Of a stretch of 64,000 bases of DNA, positions 1-11,480 are shown piece by piece. The DNA lies in NCBI GenBank assembly GCA_029721435.1, contig CM056573.1:123467447-123531446 (forward strand). Reading direction: 5' to 3'. Numbering within the stretch: position 1 is the stretch's first letter; each line of letters starts with the position of its first letter. The position numbers were made by a program, and so were the translations under genes. The notes below the pieces were generated by a model. It did no database searches. It worked only from the letters and a program-made list of their open reading frames with translations, and was not told the origin of the DNA. This DNA is from Gymnothorax reevesii. Its lineage: Eukaryota > Chordata > Actinopteri > Anguilliformes > Muraenidae.

Positions 1-1064
1 GAACGAGGCTTAAAAAGTTTTATAATTAAAAGTCAATTGTAACATAACATGTTTCTTTGCAGCAAAAAGAAGCACCTATACTGACGGAAGATAAGCTGGA
101 AAACGTGTGATTAGAATTCATTAATGTGACACCTACTGGTCATAACTTGCCGAATATTTTTATAAATAGACTACATAAAAAATCTATTCGGAGCATTATG
201 ATTTTAGTCCATAAGCTTGTACAATTTGAACATTTATTTCATATTCATCTGGCTTTAATAAGTCATTCTCATAAGTACATTATGTTAATGAATTATAATA
301 ACTCTTTTCAGTTGGTATTTATTTCAGTAGATAGTGGAGATTCTAATCAGCAGCATAGAAACCAGTTTACTGTGGGAGAGGCGATAATGATTTTACATTG
401 AAATGAAGCTTTTATTCCAACTTTGTGTTCGTTAATTCATTTGTAAATGCGGTGGCCGTTTCCGGGAGGAAAATAATAAATAAATAAATAAATATATAAC
501 AAGAGGTTGTCCAATTGTATATTATTTAAACTTTGTTGTAACAACAGTCACTATAAACACTGACCCGAGTTAATAAACTATCCAGAGACACCAAACAAAA
601 CTCGATGAATATAGAGTAAAAAAAATAACCAATATTGCCACAGTTTATTCTCGAAAATTTTAATGCTCTGAACAGATTATTTCTATCTAGTCTAGCTAGA
701 GAATGATAAAAATTATTGGCAGGTTTGGAAAGTTGTGTTAATAAATTGCAGCCAGTTCACATCGCAGCCAGCTTTCTGCTGTTAATCTCGGTTGAATATT
801 GTGCTTTCTTTCTGAACCATAAAAGCAAAATTTTAAATAGAAGGTTATAGGTATAAGCTACTCAGGCAGAGGGGTATGATACAGCCTATGATGTAATACC
901 CGAAATGGGGTTTTGATTATAGCTCCGCTTAATTCATTCGAAAATGCGGTGGCCATTTCTGACGAGTAAATTGGCTTCACAAAAATGGTTTTACCATTCA
1001 ATCCATCAATCAATCCATTCAGTACCCTATATATAATTTAATTATAATAAGGTCTCTGCGCTGT
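1..1064. other. AT-rich non-coding stretch, no gene seen
   Basis: No recognisable gene. The 91-residue open frame from 126 has no domain and no splice context and looks like chance. The only structure noted is a pair of related 34-bp direct repeats near 432 and 929 and a short TAAA run near 475-495. Confidence 0.6.
432..962 (+). repeat. pair of ~34-bp direct repeats about 497 bp apart
   Basis: Positions 432-465 and 929-962 share the core TTAATTCATT, then AAATGCGGTGGCC and TTTC, with a few mismatches. They could be two fragments of one dispersed repeat or the ends of a degenerate element. No flanking target duplication was found. Confidence 0.45.
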
Positions 1065-1762
1065 CAGTTACTGCAGTGGTCCGTGCTCCTAGGACCAGTG
1101 GTCCGGACCAGTCCCCTAGTGGAGCAGGACAGTTACTGCAGTGGTCCGTGCTCCTAGGACCAGTGGTCCGGACCAGTCCTCTAGTGGAGCAGGACAGTTA
1201 CTGCAGTGGTCCGTGCTCCTAGGACCAGTGGTCCGGACCAGTCCTCTAGTGGAGCAGGACAGTTACTGCAGTGGTCTGTGCTCCTAGGACCAGTGGTCCG
1301 GACCAGTCCCCTAGTGGAGCAGGACAGTTACTGCAGTGGTCCGTGCTCCAAGGACCAGTGGTCCGGACCAGTCCCCTAGTGGAGCAGGACAGTTACTGCA
1401 GTGGTCCGTGCTCCAAGGACCAGTGGTCCGGACCAGTCCCCTAGTGGAGCAGTGCTCCGTGCTCCTAGGACCAGTGGTCCGGACCAGTCCCCTAGTGGAG
1501 CAGGACAGTTACTGCAGTGGTCCGTGCTCCTAGGACCAGTGGCCCGGACCAGTCCCCTAGTGGAGCAGGACAGTTACTGCAGTGGTCCGTGCTCCTAGGA
1601 CCAGTGGTCCGGACCAGTCCTCTAGTGGAGCAGGGCAGTTACTGCAGTGGTCCGTGCTCCAAGGACCAGTGGTTCGGACCAGTCCCCTAGTGGAGCAGGA
1701 CAGTTACTGCAGTGGTCCGTGCTCCAAGGACCAGTAGTCCGTGTTACAGGACAGTACAGTAC
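1065..1762 (+). repeat. 65-bp minisatellite, 11 copies
   Basis: Tandem array with period 65 bp. Copies begin with CAGTTACTGCAG at 1065, 1130, 1195, 1260, 1325, 1390, 1506, 1571, 1636 and 1701. The copy starting at 1455 has lost about 14 bp, including that motif. Two variant sites (TCCTAGG or TCCAAGG; CCCCTAGT or CTCTAGT) distinguish copies. Each unit contains short palindromes: CTGCAG, TCCTAGGA and GGTCCGGACC, plus the odd palindrome GGACCAGTGGTCC. The period is not a multiple of three, so the open frames across it are artefacts. Confidence 0.95.
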
Positions 1763-3050
1763 ACAAAATGTTACAGCCCCTGCTGATCTTGAGGCTCCTT
1801 CAGTTTGAAGGTCTAAGAGTAGGCAATAATTTTAAGCATCACCATCATAAGGGTTATAGTTAATAACTATATTACTCAAGAAACTTAAACTAGAAGAATT
1901 AAGTGAGAGCCATTCTCACACAATTCATTTTGTATCAACACACCCCTTTTAAAGGTTTACAATGGTAGGTTGATGCGAGTGTTCAGAGGAAGATGTTACC
2001 AGTGTCGACACATCCTGGTTTTTTCATTGAATGTTGGCCATACTCTAGGGCAAATTTCAGCTAATCCCCTTAGTGTGTCATGGCTGGGAACTTTGTCAAA
2101 TGTACCATCGTTTACACATGTGCCCGCTGGAAATCTCCATTTCAGAACATATTTTTTGAGCAAATATCTTCCAATCTCGGCAGTATGACATCAATTTCAA
2201 CAAATTCTTTTTTCATTCATTAGGAGAATATATCAGCTAAAAAGTGCATTGAGAAGCACGATTATAATCATTGGTGACACTTTGTGGGGCCCCAGAATGG
2301 GCGGTCCCTTCTTAAAACTAAAACCTGTTAAAAATATAATTTTTTGATATTGCAGGTTTCTCTGGTGGATTCATGAACACCATGGGGTGGTTTATCAATG
2401 CTGAAAATGATTTTTAATTTGGTGGTTTGGGCCAGAAAACGCCCTTAATGGGACTCCACCGTTCCGTGGTATGAGGCAGTGGGCAGCATAATTGATTAAA
2501 AAACAACATGAGCTGAATGTAATTAAATCACAACCCATCACAGCTACAGCACCATCTACATGGTCTTAGCCGTCTGATTAAGAAAGCATGGAGCCTGTTT
2601 GGTTTAGTTCTTATTCTTCTTTGTGCATATTTCCATATTTAAAGCCATCAAGATTCATACTGCCACCCGCAGTAATGGAATTTTGACATACGCAAGTGTA
2701 CTCAGGTATGGAACATTACTAGTGTGAAAGCTGACCAGTGGGGGGAGAGTCAATCGCACTGTGGCACAGTACAGAACAATTATACCCAGTGTGAAGGCCC
2801 CCTTAGAAACAAGAGCTGCACATACATATTCCAGACCCGTTTCTAGACTGCTTTAATTTGGGGACAATAAGAGATGTAGTTTGGATGCTGTTGTGTTGAG
2901 TGCCCATGGGATTTCTTTTTTGCTGGCCAACGAAGGCATGACAATTATTTCAGCGCTGTAGGCAAAAGTCTAGAGGTACTCTGCCTCTGGAGTGCCAGAG
3001 GAAAGAAACACAAGGCATAATTCAGTCAACTGACGTATTTTTAATTTAAA
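1763..3050. other. non-coding, nothing recognised
   Basis: No exon-like segment, RNA gene or clear repeat was recognised. Open frames are short and domain-free. Confidence 0.5.
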
Positions 3051-3535
3051 TGTAAAGGTACAATGTACAAACCCCAATTCCAGTGAAGTTGGGACATTGA
3101 GTAAAACTTGACTAAAACAGAATGCAATGATTTGGAAATCTCATAAACCCACGTTTCATTCACAATTGAACATAGACAACATATTAGATGTTGAAAGTTA
3201 GACATTTTACCATTTAATGAAAAATATTGGTTCATTTTGAATTTGATGGCAGCAACGCATCTCAAAAAAGTTGGAAAAGGGCCAACAAAAGGCCGGAAAA
3301 GTAATAGGTAGCATTGAAAAACAGCTGGAGAAGCATTTTACAACTAATTAAGTTGATTGGCCACAGATCAGAACGAGACTGGATATAAAAAGAGCATTTT
3401 AGAGAGGCAGAGTCTCTCAGAAGTAAAGGTGGGCAGAGGCTCACCAATCTGTGACAAACTGAGTCTAAAATTTGTGAAACAATTTGAGAAAAATGTTCCT
3501 CAATTTAAAATTGCAAAGATTTTGCTTTTTTTTAT
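3051..3535 (+). mobile_element. Tc1/mariner-like element, 5' fragment
   Basis: The left end carries the terminal-repeat-like motif ACCCCAATTCCAGTGAAG then TTGGGAC, common at the ends of teleost Tc1-like elements. Around 3415-3530 a plus-strand frame reads RGSPICDKLSLKFVKQF and then ends in KIAKIL, which resembles the N-terminal helix-turn-helix of Tc1-like transposases. The catalytic DDE region and right terminal repeat are absent, so this is a truncated copy. A related end lies in the opposite orientation at 10155-10228. Confidence 0.6.
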
Positions 3536-4325
3536 CACAGGTGCAGGACCCAAAAAAACAGCAGTGGAAAAGAATAAAAGTCTGCACTCTGTTTAAGTCG
3601 CACCCAGAAAGCTTTATTCCACGCAGCGTCTCGCCCGTGTCATGGTTATGGTTTTTGGTCATGTTTATATTCATGTTCAGTGTTCATGATTTTGTCTTTT
3701 ATTTATTCTTTTTGGTTATTGTAATACTCAGGTTTTTAGTTCATTCCATTTCTCAGTTCCATTGGGCTTGTCTCCCGTCTTGTGATCTAGTTGGTTCAGT
3801 CCGTCTTACCTGTTTGCGTGCCCACTTACTTCGGGTGATTTAAATGAATTCTGGTGTTTAAAATATTCCTTTGATTCTCGTTTACTCTCTTCATCTTCCT
3901 GTTCTAATTACTAACAAAACTAACGTTTGTAATTTGTATCATAGTCTACTAACACAACTAATCTATGTATATAGATGACTAAATTACTAACGAGCACTCT
4001 AGTTAAATCTGTAAAGTTGCACCGCTACTAATTTAGACTAATTCCCTCTCAGCAATCGCCCTGCTCTGATCTCCGCCTCTTGCTCAGCTGTTCCAGTCTT
4101 CTCCTGAGTTTCAGCAAGATCTCTAGCACGTGCTTAATTACTCTCCTGCGCTTGTTATCTGTACACTTAGAACTCCTTTACCGGAGCTGTTTAAATGTTA
4201 TAGGCTGAGACCAGTACTACTGTTCTCAAGTGCTGCTAATACATCTAAATACAATATTAGACGCCATATTTGGGTTTATGTTCAATAAAAGCTGGTATGG
4301 CATGATCAATTACATGTACTATATT
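3536..4325. other. non-coding, nothing recognised
   Basis: Pyrimidine-rich and AT-rich sequence without identifiable coding or repeat structure. The 119-residue frame starting at 3484 runs on from the Tc1 fragment and shows no domain. Confidence 0.5.
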
Positions 4326-4510
4326 TTTTACCTCAGCCAAGGAGGTTATGTTTTTGTCGGCGTTGGTCTGTCTGTTTGTGTACAAGATAACTTCAAAAAG
4401 TACTGAACAGATATCTCTGAAATTTAGTGGGTGGGTTGCTATTACATCAGGGATGGACCCTATTGATTTTAACCTCGATCGGTCAAACAATATGCCCAAC
4501 ACAGTAACCA
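4326..4510 (+). repeat. dispersed 'GGAGGTTATGTTTTTG' type repeat
   Basis: Contains GGAGGTTATGTTTTTG, GTCTGTCTGTTTGTGT and a motif close to 'aaaagtactgaacagat', which recur in a widespread animal repeat. Another probable member lies in the last nt5c1b intron (17945-18130). I cannot assign a transposon class. Confidence 0.5.
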
Positions 4511-4850
4511 TCTCAAAATCCTATGTTGCAGACATAGAGGATCTTACTAAAGTGGGCGTGTCGTATGAAAGTTATGAAACAAGTAAACTTTGCATTTGTT
4601 GCAAGCTTTTGGATGCAACAAACCTAAAATTTACTCAATGAGTTTCATAACTTCCTCAAAACACAACCAAGAGTAATAGATTCTGTTTATCACTTAACTG
4701 AATTGCGTAATTTAATGGAAAGCAAATGTAATTTCCGTTAGCACCCATTGCATGTTAGCACTGCCTGAACTACATTGCTCTGCTGAGTCACAGACATCCC
4801 TGCTTTGATCTGGAACAACCTAGAATGTAAGTAAGTAAGTAAAGTTTATT

Positions 4851-5042
4851 ATCCCCCGCCAATACGAAGTGGGAGGGGGATATAGGTTTGACCTTCCATG
4901 CGTCCGTACGTCCGTCCGAGATAAAGGGGACCGCTTTACTCAGAAACTACTACGGATACAGAAACCAAATTTGGTGTGTAGCTTCAGACCATAAAGGCCT
5001 TGATGGATTTCAAAAATAAGAAGCACATGATTGGCGGGGGAT
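4851..5042. mobile_element. 192-bp MITE with 13-bp terminal inverted repeats
   Basis: Begins ATCCCCCGCCAAT and ends with its exact reverse complement. The interior contains GTCCGTACGTCCGTCCG, seen again in the related element at 50788-51026. The sequence at 29280-29370 looks like one end of a third member. There is no coding capacity. The superfamily was not assigned. Confidence 0.65.
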
Positions 5043-5060
5043 GTTGTAGACCATGTCGAC

Positions 5061-7090
5061 TTGTTTATATAGCACCTTTCACAGACAGGGTCACAAAGTG
5101 CTTCACAGTTATTTACAGAGTGAAATGAATAAATACAATAAAATACAATAAAAATATGGATAGAATAAGAACACAGAAAGAGTCAAATGCCAGAAAGTCC
5201 AAGTCAAGTTCATGAGTAGAATGAAAGATCAGCTCCCAGCCTAATCCTTTTCCCCACTACAGCAAATGAGGCAAAAAAAAACTCCCAGTAGGGAGAAAAA
5301 TCATCAAAACAGTGATGAGAAAAAACTCCCCAGTGGGAAGAAATCTCAGGAGGAACTTGGCTATAGCGGGGAAGCCCATCCTCCGAGGGGTAGCTAATTA
5401 ATAACAAAATAAAGTAAAGCGGGATAGAAATGGAAAAAATGATCCATTAAAGTCCATCTAAACAGTGGCATGGGTGGCTCCAGGAAGTGGCATATAATGG
5501 ATGGTGCAGAATTAGATCAGGACAGCAGGACAGCAGCAGCCAGCGCTTATGGTGAGGGACAGGGCTTGGATGATCCATGGGCTCAGGATGGGGGACAGAA
5601 AGATCCTCGGAAAGAGACAGAAAAAAAGTGGATTGAGGCACTGGATAAAACTACTGCATGTTAATTAGAAAATAAAAAAAACCATCCTGTGACATGTGCC
5701 AAGTGGGGAATTATTAGCAGACTGGTCAGGAAACAGTCAACACTCCACCATCCACTTCCTGCAGCACAGAAGCCTAACACTTACACCAGGCTGTAAGATC
5801 ACTATTGATTTACTAAACACTACCATATGGACCTCCCCAGTGACTAAGGCTGTAGCAAGCCCCACTGGCACCATTGATGCAGGCTCAGTGCCACCGGCTC
5901 CACATGGATTTACTTAACACTACCACCAGTACCATATGGACCTCCCTGGTGACTAAGGCTGTAGCAAGCCCCACTGGCACTGCTGATGCATGTTCAGTGC
6001 CACCGGATCCACATGGATTTGCCTAACACCACCACCAATACTATATGGACCTCCCTGGTGACTAAGGCTGTAGCAAGCCCCACTGGCACTGTTGATGCAT
6101 GCTCAGTGCCAGCAGTTCCATGTGGATTTGCAAACACTACTACCAGTGACACACGTAGAAGAACAGACAACTAGACAAATGCCTGACTAAACAAATGAGT
6201 CTTTAGTTGCACCTTAAAGTTTTCTACGGAGTGTGCAGTTTGCAGCTCTTGTGGGAAAGCATTCCAACATTAGGTGCCATTGTTTGGAAGGCACGATCAA
6301 CTTTTTTTAAATTAAGATGTGTCTGAGGAACAGCCGGTAGCTCCTGAGTTTAGGACCCAAGTAACCTGCTAGTGACATATGGATGAAGTAGGTTGCAAAT
6401 ATAATTAGGGGCCTGACCATGACGGGCTCTGTACGTAATGACCAGGACTTTAAATTGTATCCAGAAAGTGAAAGGAAGCCAGTGTAGGGAATTTAGGATG
6501 GAGGAAATGTGGCATGACTTCTTGGACCTAATTAACAGCCCAGCAGTGGCATTCTGAATGATTTGCAGATGATCCAGAGACGCCTTGCTGAGGCAAGTGA
6601 ACAGTGAATTGCAATAATCAAGGCGAGATGACACAAAGGCATGAATGATAATCTCTAACTCTGCATGTGATACCATAGCTCTGAGTTTTGCTACCAAGAC
6701 TTCTTAAGTTTGAATGGACATTGGCACTCAAAGACTCAAGGGTATTAGTGACCTTTGCAGCAGTATCAGCAGCAGCAACAGTGAGAACTTCTATTTTATT
6801 TTCATTCAATTGTAGAAAGTTTCTGGCCATCCATGCCTTAATTGCAGACAAGCAGTCAATGCAAAACAATTAGTTCCTCTGTCTTGTCTGGACTGAAAGA
6901 AAAATAAAGTTGAATGTCATCTGCATAACAGTGGTAGGAGATGCCCTTAAAATTGGCAATAATGTGTGCCAGGGGAAGCAAATATAGTGAAAATAAAATT
7001 GGGCCCAAGATAGAACCCTGGGGCACACCACAGGATACGGCGGCGGACTCTGACTTATAAGGGCCAACAGAGACAGAGAAATGTCACGCT
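5061..7090 (-). mobile_element. L2/CR1-group LINE relic, 3' part
   Basis: Minus-strand frames give the end of a non-LTR reverse transcriptase. Residues from about 7085 downward resemble GVPQGS...LGPILF and the YADD box, but are split between frames. A cleaner segment at 6350-6697 reads FVSSRLDYCNSLFTCLSKAS and ends with LHPYVTSR, typical of the C-terminus of fish L2-type LINEs. The element is 5' truncated and frameshifted. The 3' untranslated part runs down to about 5061, where the plus strand reads TTTATATAGCACCTTTCAC. A 109-bp tandem repeat sits inside this part. Confidence 0.75.
5790..6160. repeat. 109-bp tandem repeat, 3 copies, inside LINE tail
   Basis: GACTAAGGCTGTAGCAAGCC recurs at 5842, 5951 and 6060, exactly 109 bp apart, and the sequence between copies is similar throughout. 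It lies in the 3' untranslated portion of the minus-strand L2-type LINE. Confidence 0.9.
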
Positions 7091-10000
7091 TAGAAGACAT
7101 TGAGTTTGACCCTTTTTTTTACACTAATTAAGGATGGTGAAAATCTGAAAACACTAGTTAATATTGTTATCTGAAATGTCTAAATCAAGCTATTCTTATT
7201 TGTTCAGAAAAAACCCAAATTGAAAAATTTTCCTCCATTTGCAAGAAACTTGCTCCAATGAAGTTGCTGGGTTTTTCCAGATCACAGGAGATTCAGGGCT
7301 GAACAAGCAAAGGTTTGTAAATTCAGTCAACTTAGCAGTTAGCTAATGTTAGCACGCTAACAAACTAATGTTACATAATGGTTTTGAGAAAGTAACTAGC
7401 TAAGTTACGTAAACTTAGTTATGTGAGTGGCGCTTAACTAGCCTGCTACAGCGCTGAGCCATACCAATTTAATAAACGATACACTCGGTATTCAGTTTGG
7501 CTAAGTATAAACAGCAAGACGTCTTAAAGGAGGTTGAACAATATGTGAGACTGCTGTCTTATTCCACTAAAAAAAAGTCTGTCAAAACACTTAATGTCTG
7601 CATGTTTTTTAATGTTTTTGTCAAATGTAATAAACCCCTGGCTCCTTTATTTTTTCCTGGTTAATTGTCATTGTATACTGATTGCTGTCAAAGTTATACC
7701 TGTTTTAAAATCCTCTGTATACTGTATCTTTGTTAAATTATCAATAAAGAAAATAAAAAAACAAAAAAACAGCGAGACATTACACACAAAGCAAATTTTT
7801 TTCCCCCACGCTCTCAGCCAGTGAGATTTTGGCAAAAGTGATATTACCCATGTGCAATATCAGAAATATATTATGAGCTGGGCTATGGGAAAAGTACTGC
7901 AGTTATGTGATAAACCTTGCATTTCTTATCAGCCATGTTCACTATGCAAGATTTCGACTGTGCTGCTTTGACAGAGGTTTGCACTCTTGGCGTGCCTCTA
8001 GTTTTTACTGTTATTGACCTAGTCCGGGCCTCCAAAACAGCTAGAAACAGGGATCTAGCTGCTGGCCCTCATCAAAAAAACCATTAGGCCCCCGGGCCAA
8101 TTTTGGTGTATGTTTTTGTGCTCTTTAGTGAAAGAATTTTTGGTCTTCCAATGAAGGCAGTATATTCCTAAGGCCATGTCCACAAATGAACCAGTGTTCT
8201 TGGTAGTCTACAACCAACATACTGACCAAAGGTAGAAAATAAAAGGAAAAAAAAATTTCCCGTAGAATGCAGAGTGATTTAAGTTAAGAAACGCAAGTTA
8301 ATTAAAGGCAGACTGGAAAATAAGTTTGCGCATAATTATTTCAGAAAATCAAATTTATTACCAACGCGTGCACATTTACGCTCGTTTCATCAAACTTTTT
8401 TTTATTTTGTGGTCACTTTGACCGAGTAACCATATGATTACATTTACTAACTAGCTAACTTGCGTTTCTTTTGTTGCTCAGTATTTATAGGCCTACGGAC
8501 ACTTTGACCATGATCAAATTTTGATAATGGCAGACCTTGTATTGTCAGAGGAATAAGCTTCTGTCCGACGTGAGAGGAACTTTTGGCACAGAGAGGATCT
8601 CCTCCGGGAAAGTGACGAGTGGCTGCTCGTTTTGTGTGGCACCAACAAAATGTCATGGAGTAATACTAATAAAAGTACAATTAAGAGTGATCTCTGCAGA
8701 CTGTATTTTAACAATTACCCTCATGCAGCTCCGATCGAGGCCGTGGGGACTCATCCATGTCCCCACCGCCTCGTATTCCCACGATAAGGGGGAGCTCTGT
8801 TGCCAGGCGCTCCTCGAACGGTGACAGCTGTAGGCTTGAGTCTGTTTGGCCTCCACCTGTCCGTGCGCAAAATCGGACCACTTTTTTTTAACCTACATAT
8901 AAAGCATTTGGATTGTCAATTATGTCAGCTATACTTTAACATGAAATATCATGGATTTATAAATTGAATTTGTCAAGGCCGATGTTATTCACACTTTGAA
9001 TTTTTTTCTTGGCCACACTTAAGTGCCAGTTGGTGACCATTCCAGTGCTGCTTATACCTGAAAATAAGTATAAGCCAAGAAAATATTTTTAGCTTTGGAC
9101 TGTAGTGCGAATAGAAGCCACTAGATGGCAGTATTGACCGTCCTTATGTTAAGCCCAGACTGGAGCTAGGTTTGGGCATGTCTCGAGCATGTCTGGGAAA
9201 GTCCCAGAGAATTAAAAAAAAGAGGTCTAAATGTGGGAGGGGTCTGCAAAAGAGTATATAAGGATGAAAATTGAGGGAGTGGAGTAGCAGGAGAAATTGC
9301 AAGCAGAAGGATACATTTGACCAGACCTGTCACTCTTTTCATGACCTGTGTAGTTTTTTGTGGATTTTTGCCTGTGTTGGAGCATTTTCCTCACCAGGAA
9401 CATCACCAAGCAACCCAACCAAAGGGACTGTAAATATTTTTTTTGTTGTATATATCAATCTTGGTCAGTAGAGTAGATAGTACATTAGTTAAAAGTCTTT
9501 GTTTGATAAAATTTGTTTAAGTTTTAAAATTGTGTCTGTCATCCTTTGCTGTCATAAATGTAATAACAAATTGGGGCCATAGCAGGACACATTTAAAATA
9601 AGTGTGGGCAATGGAGAAATGTGCATCTTGGCCACACTTATGAGTGCATCTAACGTGAATGTCGATCAATTTTTGTGCTTGGACACACTTAAATAAGTGC
9701 AAATAGTCACTTCAATTTATTAATGAATTAAATCAAACCTCTGCTGCACTCCAGTTTTCCACCCCAACGGTGTTTACCGCAGCAGTAATAGTTTTCCAAA
9801 CAGCAGCCTTCTGGGCTCCCTTTATGCCCCTCTTAAGGCTTCCAAATAAAACTATTTTGTTTTTCTCCTCCTCAGACGTGATAAATTATATTTCCTCCTA
9901 AGTGAAGTTCTTTCTTCTTTGCTGTCTTTCGAGAGTCCGTGTCGTAAAGTGGGCAGGACTATGCCTCCCGGAGCATGACTTTATAGGGGCGTGTCATGTA

Positions 10001-10154
10001 AATTACGATGGTTTCAGCCGCCAGATTTATCAATGCCACACCAGTTCTACACCGAAATCAGCAACGTACACACTTTTTGTAAATCAGACGAAACACCTGG
10101 CGAAAGCTGATATTTACACCAGAATCTACACCAGATCCTACACAAGTTTGATAA
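7091..10154. other. non-coding stretch, scattered repeat remnants
   Basis: No gene recognised. Near 7690-7775 an AATAAA next to an A-rich run resembles a retroposed 3' end. At 9252 there is a TATA-like GAGTATATAAGG with no gene following. The motif TTGG(C/A)CACACTTA occurs near 9012, 9626 and 9677. Confidence 0.45.
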
Positions 10155-10228
10155 AAATAGGGGCCATTGGCTTTTGATTTTATCCACAATTTACACTTTG
10201 TCCCAACTATTTCAAAATTGGGGTTGTA
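10155..10228 (-). mobile_element. terminal fragment of Tc1-like element, reverse orientation
   Basis: The plus strand reads ACTTTGTCCCAACTATTTC and then ATTGGGGTTGTAC. The reverse complement matches the end of the element at 3051 (GTACAA.CCCCAATT...GTTGGGAC). No transposase sequence accompanies it. Confidence 0.55.
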
Positions 10229-10463
10229 CATCAGCTAAAGCAATGCCATTTTTGACATAGGTGAACCAAATTTTTGGCATGAGTGTCAAGTGAAATGGCA
10301 GCTGTCTCCTTCCACAAGCTTGGTGTATAAGCCAGCATGTTCTGAGGCGACCTGAGTGCTTTGTGAACATTAGCAAAACATCCTGCGCGCCAGTTTTTCT
10401 GAGCAGAGCCATGGCTGCCGCATGACTGGGATTCTTCAACAGAACAATGCAAGCTACTGGGTG

Positions 10464-10708
10464 CACTGTAAACCCTGATAGTGGTGAACTCAAATGTTTC
10501 GTGGAAACTGATTACCTCATAAAAAAATTGTGCAGGCAAACTAAATTGCATTGTGTGGAAGGAACTTCAAGAAAATAAGGTACAGTTATATTTTACATGT
10601 TTTTAAGTGCTGTGAACACAAGACCATTAAGTTGGTAACTTAATTTTTTGGAGGTAACTGGTTTCCACAAAACATTTGAGTTCACCACACTTGTCATGGT
10701 TTAGAGTG
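10464..10708. mobile_element. 245-bp MITE with long imperfect inverted ends
   Basis: The left end CACTGTAAACC is followed by GTGGTGAACTCAAATGTTT, GTGGAAAC and TTACCT. The right end read in reverse complement repeats all these blocks in order, starting CACTCTAAACC. Arms run about 60 bp. No clear target duplication was seen, so the superfamily is left open. Confidence 0.65.
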
Positions 10709-10969
10709 TGGTATTTCCCTTTAAACCTGTCTCTTAGCAACCTTGGCCCCGGTCAAAAGTCCTATTGTCCCAAATTATTTATCTACTGAAACCTAAAACT
10801 TAGCAAGCCTCCACCGTGCAGATGCCTCTCTCCTCACAACTGCAGCATAGGCCTACTACTGCATCTGGGAGAGACTTGATATGAAAGACTTTTCATGAAC
10901 ATTGAAATGAATGAACTGACAATGAAATAAAACATGAAATTCGCCATTTATTTATCCTACTAACTTCTT

Positions 10970-10994
10970 CTTATTATTATTATTATTATTATTA
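10970..10994. repeat. (TTA)n microsatellite
   Basis: About eight TTA units, upstream of nt5c1b. Confidence 0.9.
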
Positions 10995-11164
10995 CTACAA
11001 CAACTAATCGGCACTTTGTTAATTTAGAACGCCATACATTTAATTTCCAATAACAACATTACACTTTCTTCCTTTGTTATATTGTTCGTAAAATCAGCTT
11101 GGCTTTCAGCGAATGCTTAAAAATGTGGAAATTTTGACAGTTGTACGAAAATATTAAAACGCCG

Positions 11165-11381
11165 AATAATTGGCTGGCGCCATTTGAGCCCACCCAGTTC
11201 GAGCCGCTTAGCTGATGCTATGCCATTTCCTTGTTGTTGTTTACTTGACCGAGCGCCATGGGAAGGGACGCCCATCTCCGTATTCTTGGTACCCCCGCAT
11301 CCGCGCCGCCAGGGAAGCATCAGTAGGCAACATCGGCAAGTGACAGGCATAGTTACTTAATCACTGTTAATAATCTACACG
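11165..11381 (+). promoter_or_regulatory. probable nt5c1b promoter/5' UTR region
   Basis: More GC-rich than the flanks, with several CpGs and GCGCCAT motifs, and it immediately precedes the first coding exon. No TATA box or initiator was identified. An in-frame TAA at 11358-11360 bounds the reading frame. The transcription start is inferred, not seen. Confidence 0.35.
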
Positions 11382-11480
11382 ATGAGTGCCAACAAAATCA
11401 ACAATAGCGAAGAAGACACGGATTGGGCAGCAGCTAAGGTTGCTTTCGACAACCTTAAATCCTCGAAGAAGCCCCGACCA
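11382..11480 (+). CDS. nt5c1b: nt5c1b coding exon 1
   Basis: 33 codons, MSANKINN through SSKKPRP, donor GTGAGT, phase 0. ATG is the first in-frame start after the TAA at 11358. Residues [12 protein letters not shown] correspond to the weakly conserved N-terminus of the family. The following intron is only 155 bp. Confidence 0.9.

Noticed and set aside
1336..1598. Overlapping 65-residue open frames with VVRTSPLVEQ repeats
   Set aside because: They are frames through the 65-bp minisatellite. The period is not divisible by three and no start or splice context exists.
1065..1762. CRISPR-like array
   Set aside because: Units are contiguous 65-bp tandem copies without unique spacers, in a vertebrate genome.
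3484..3843. 119-residue plus-strand frame
   Set aside because: Starts within the Tc1 fragment and runs through unrelated T-rich DNA with no domain.
9252..9263. TATA box (GAGTATATAAGG) as promoter of a gene or LTR
   Set aside because: No coding exon follows and no LTR-like direct repeats or TG...CA ends were found.
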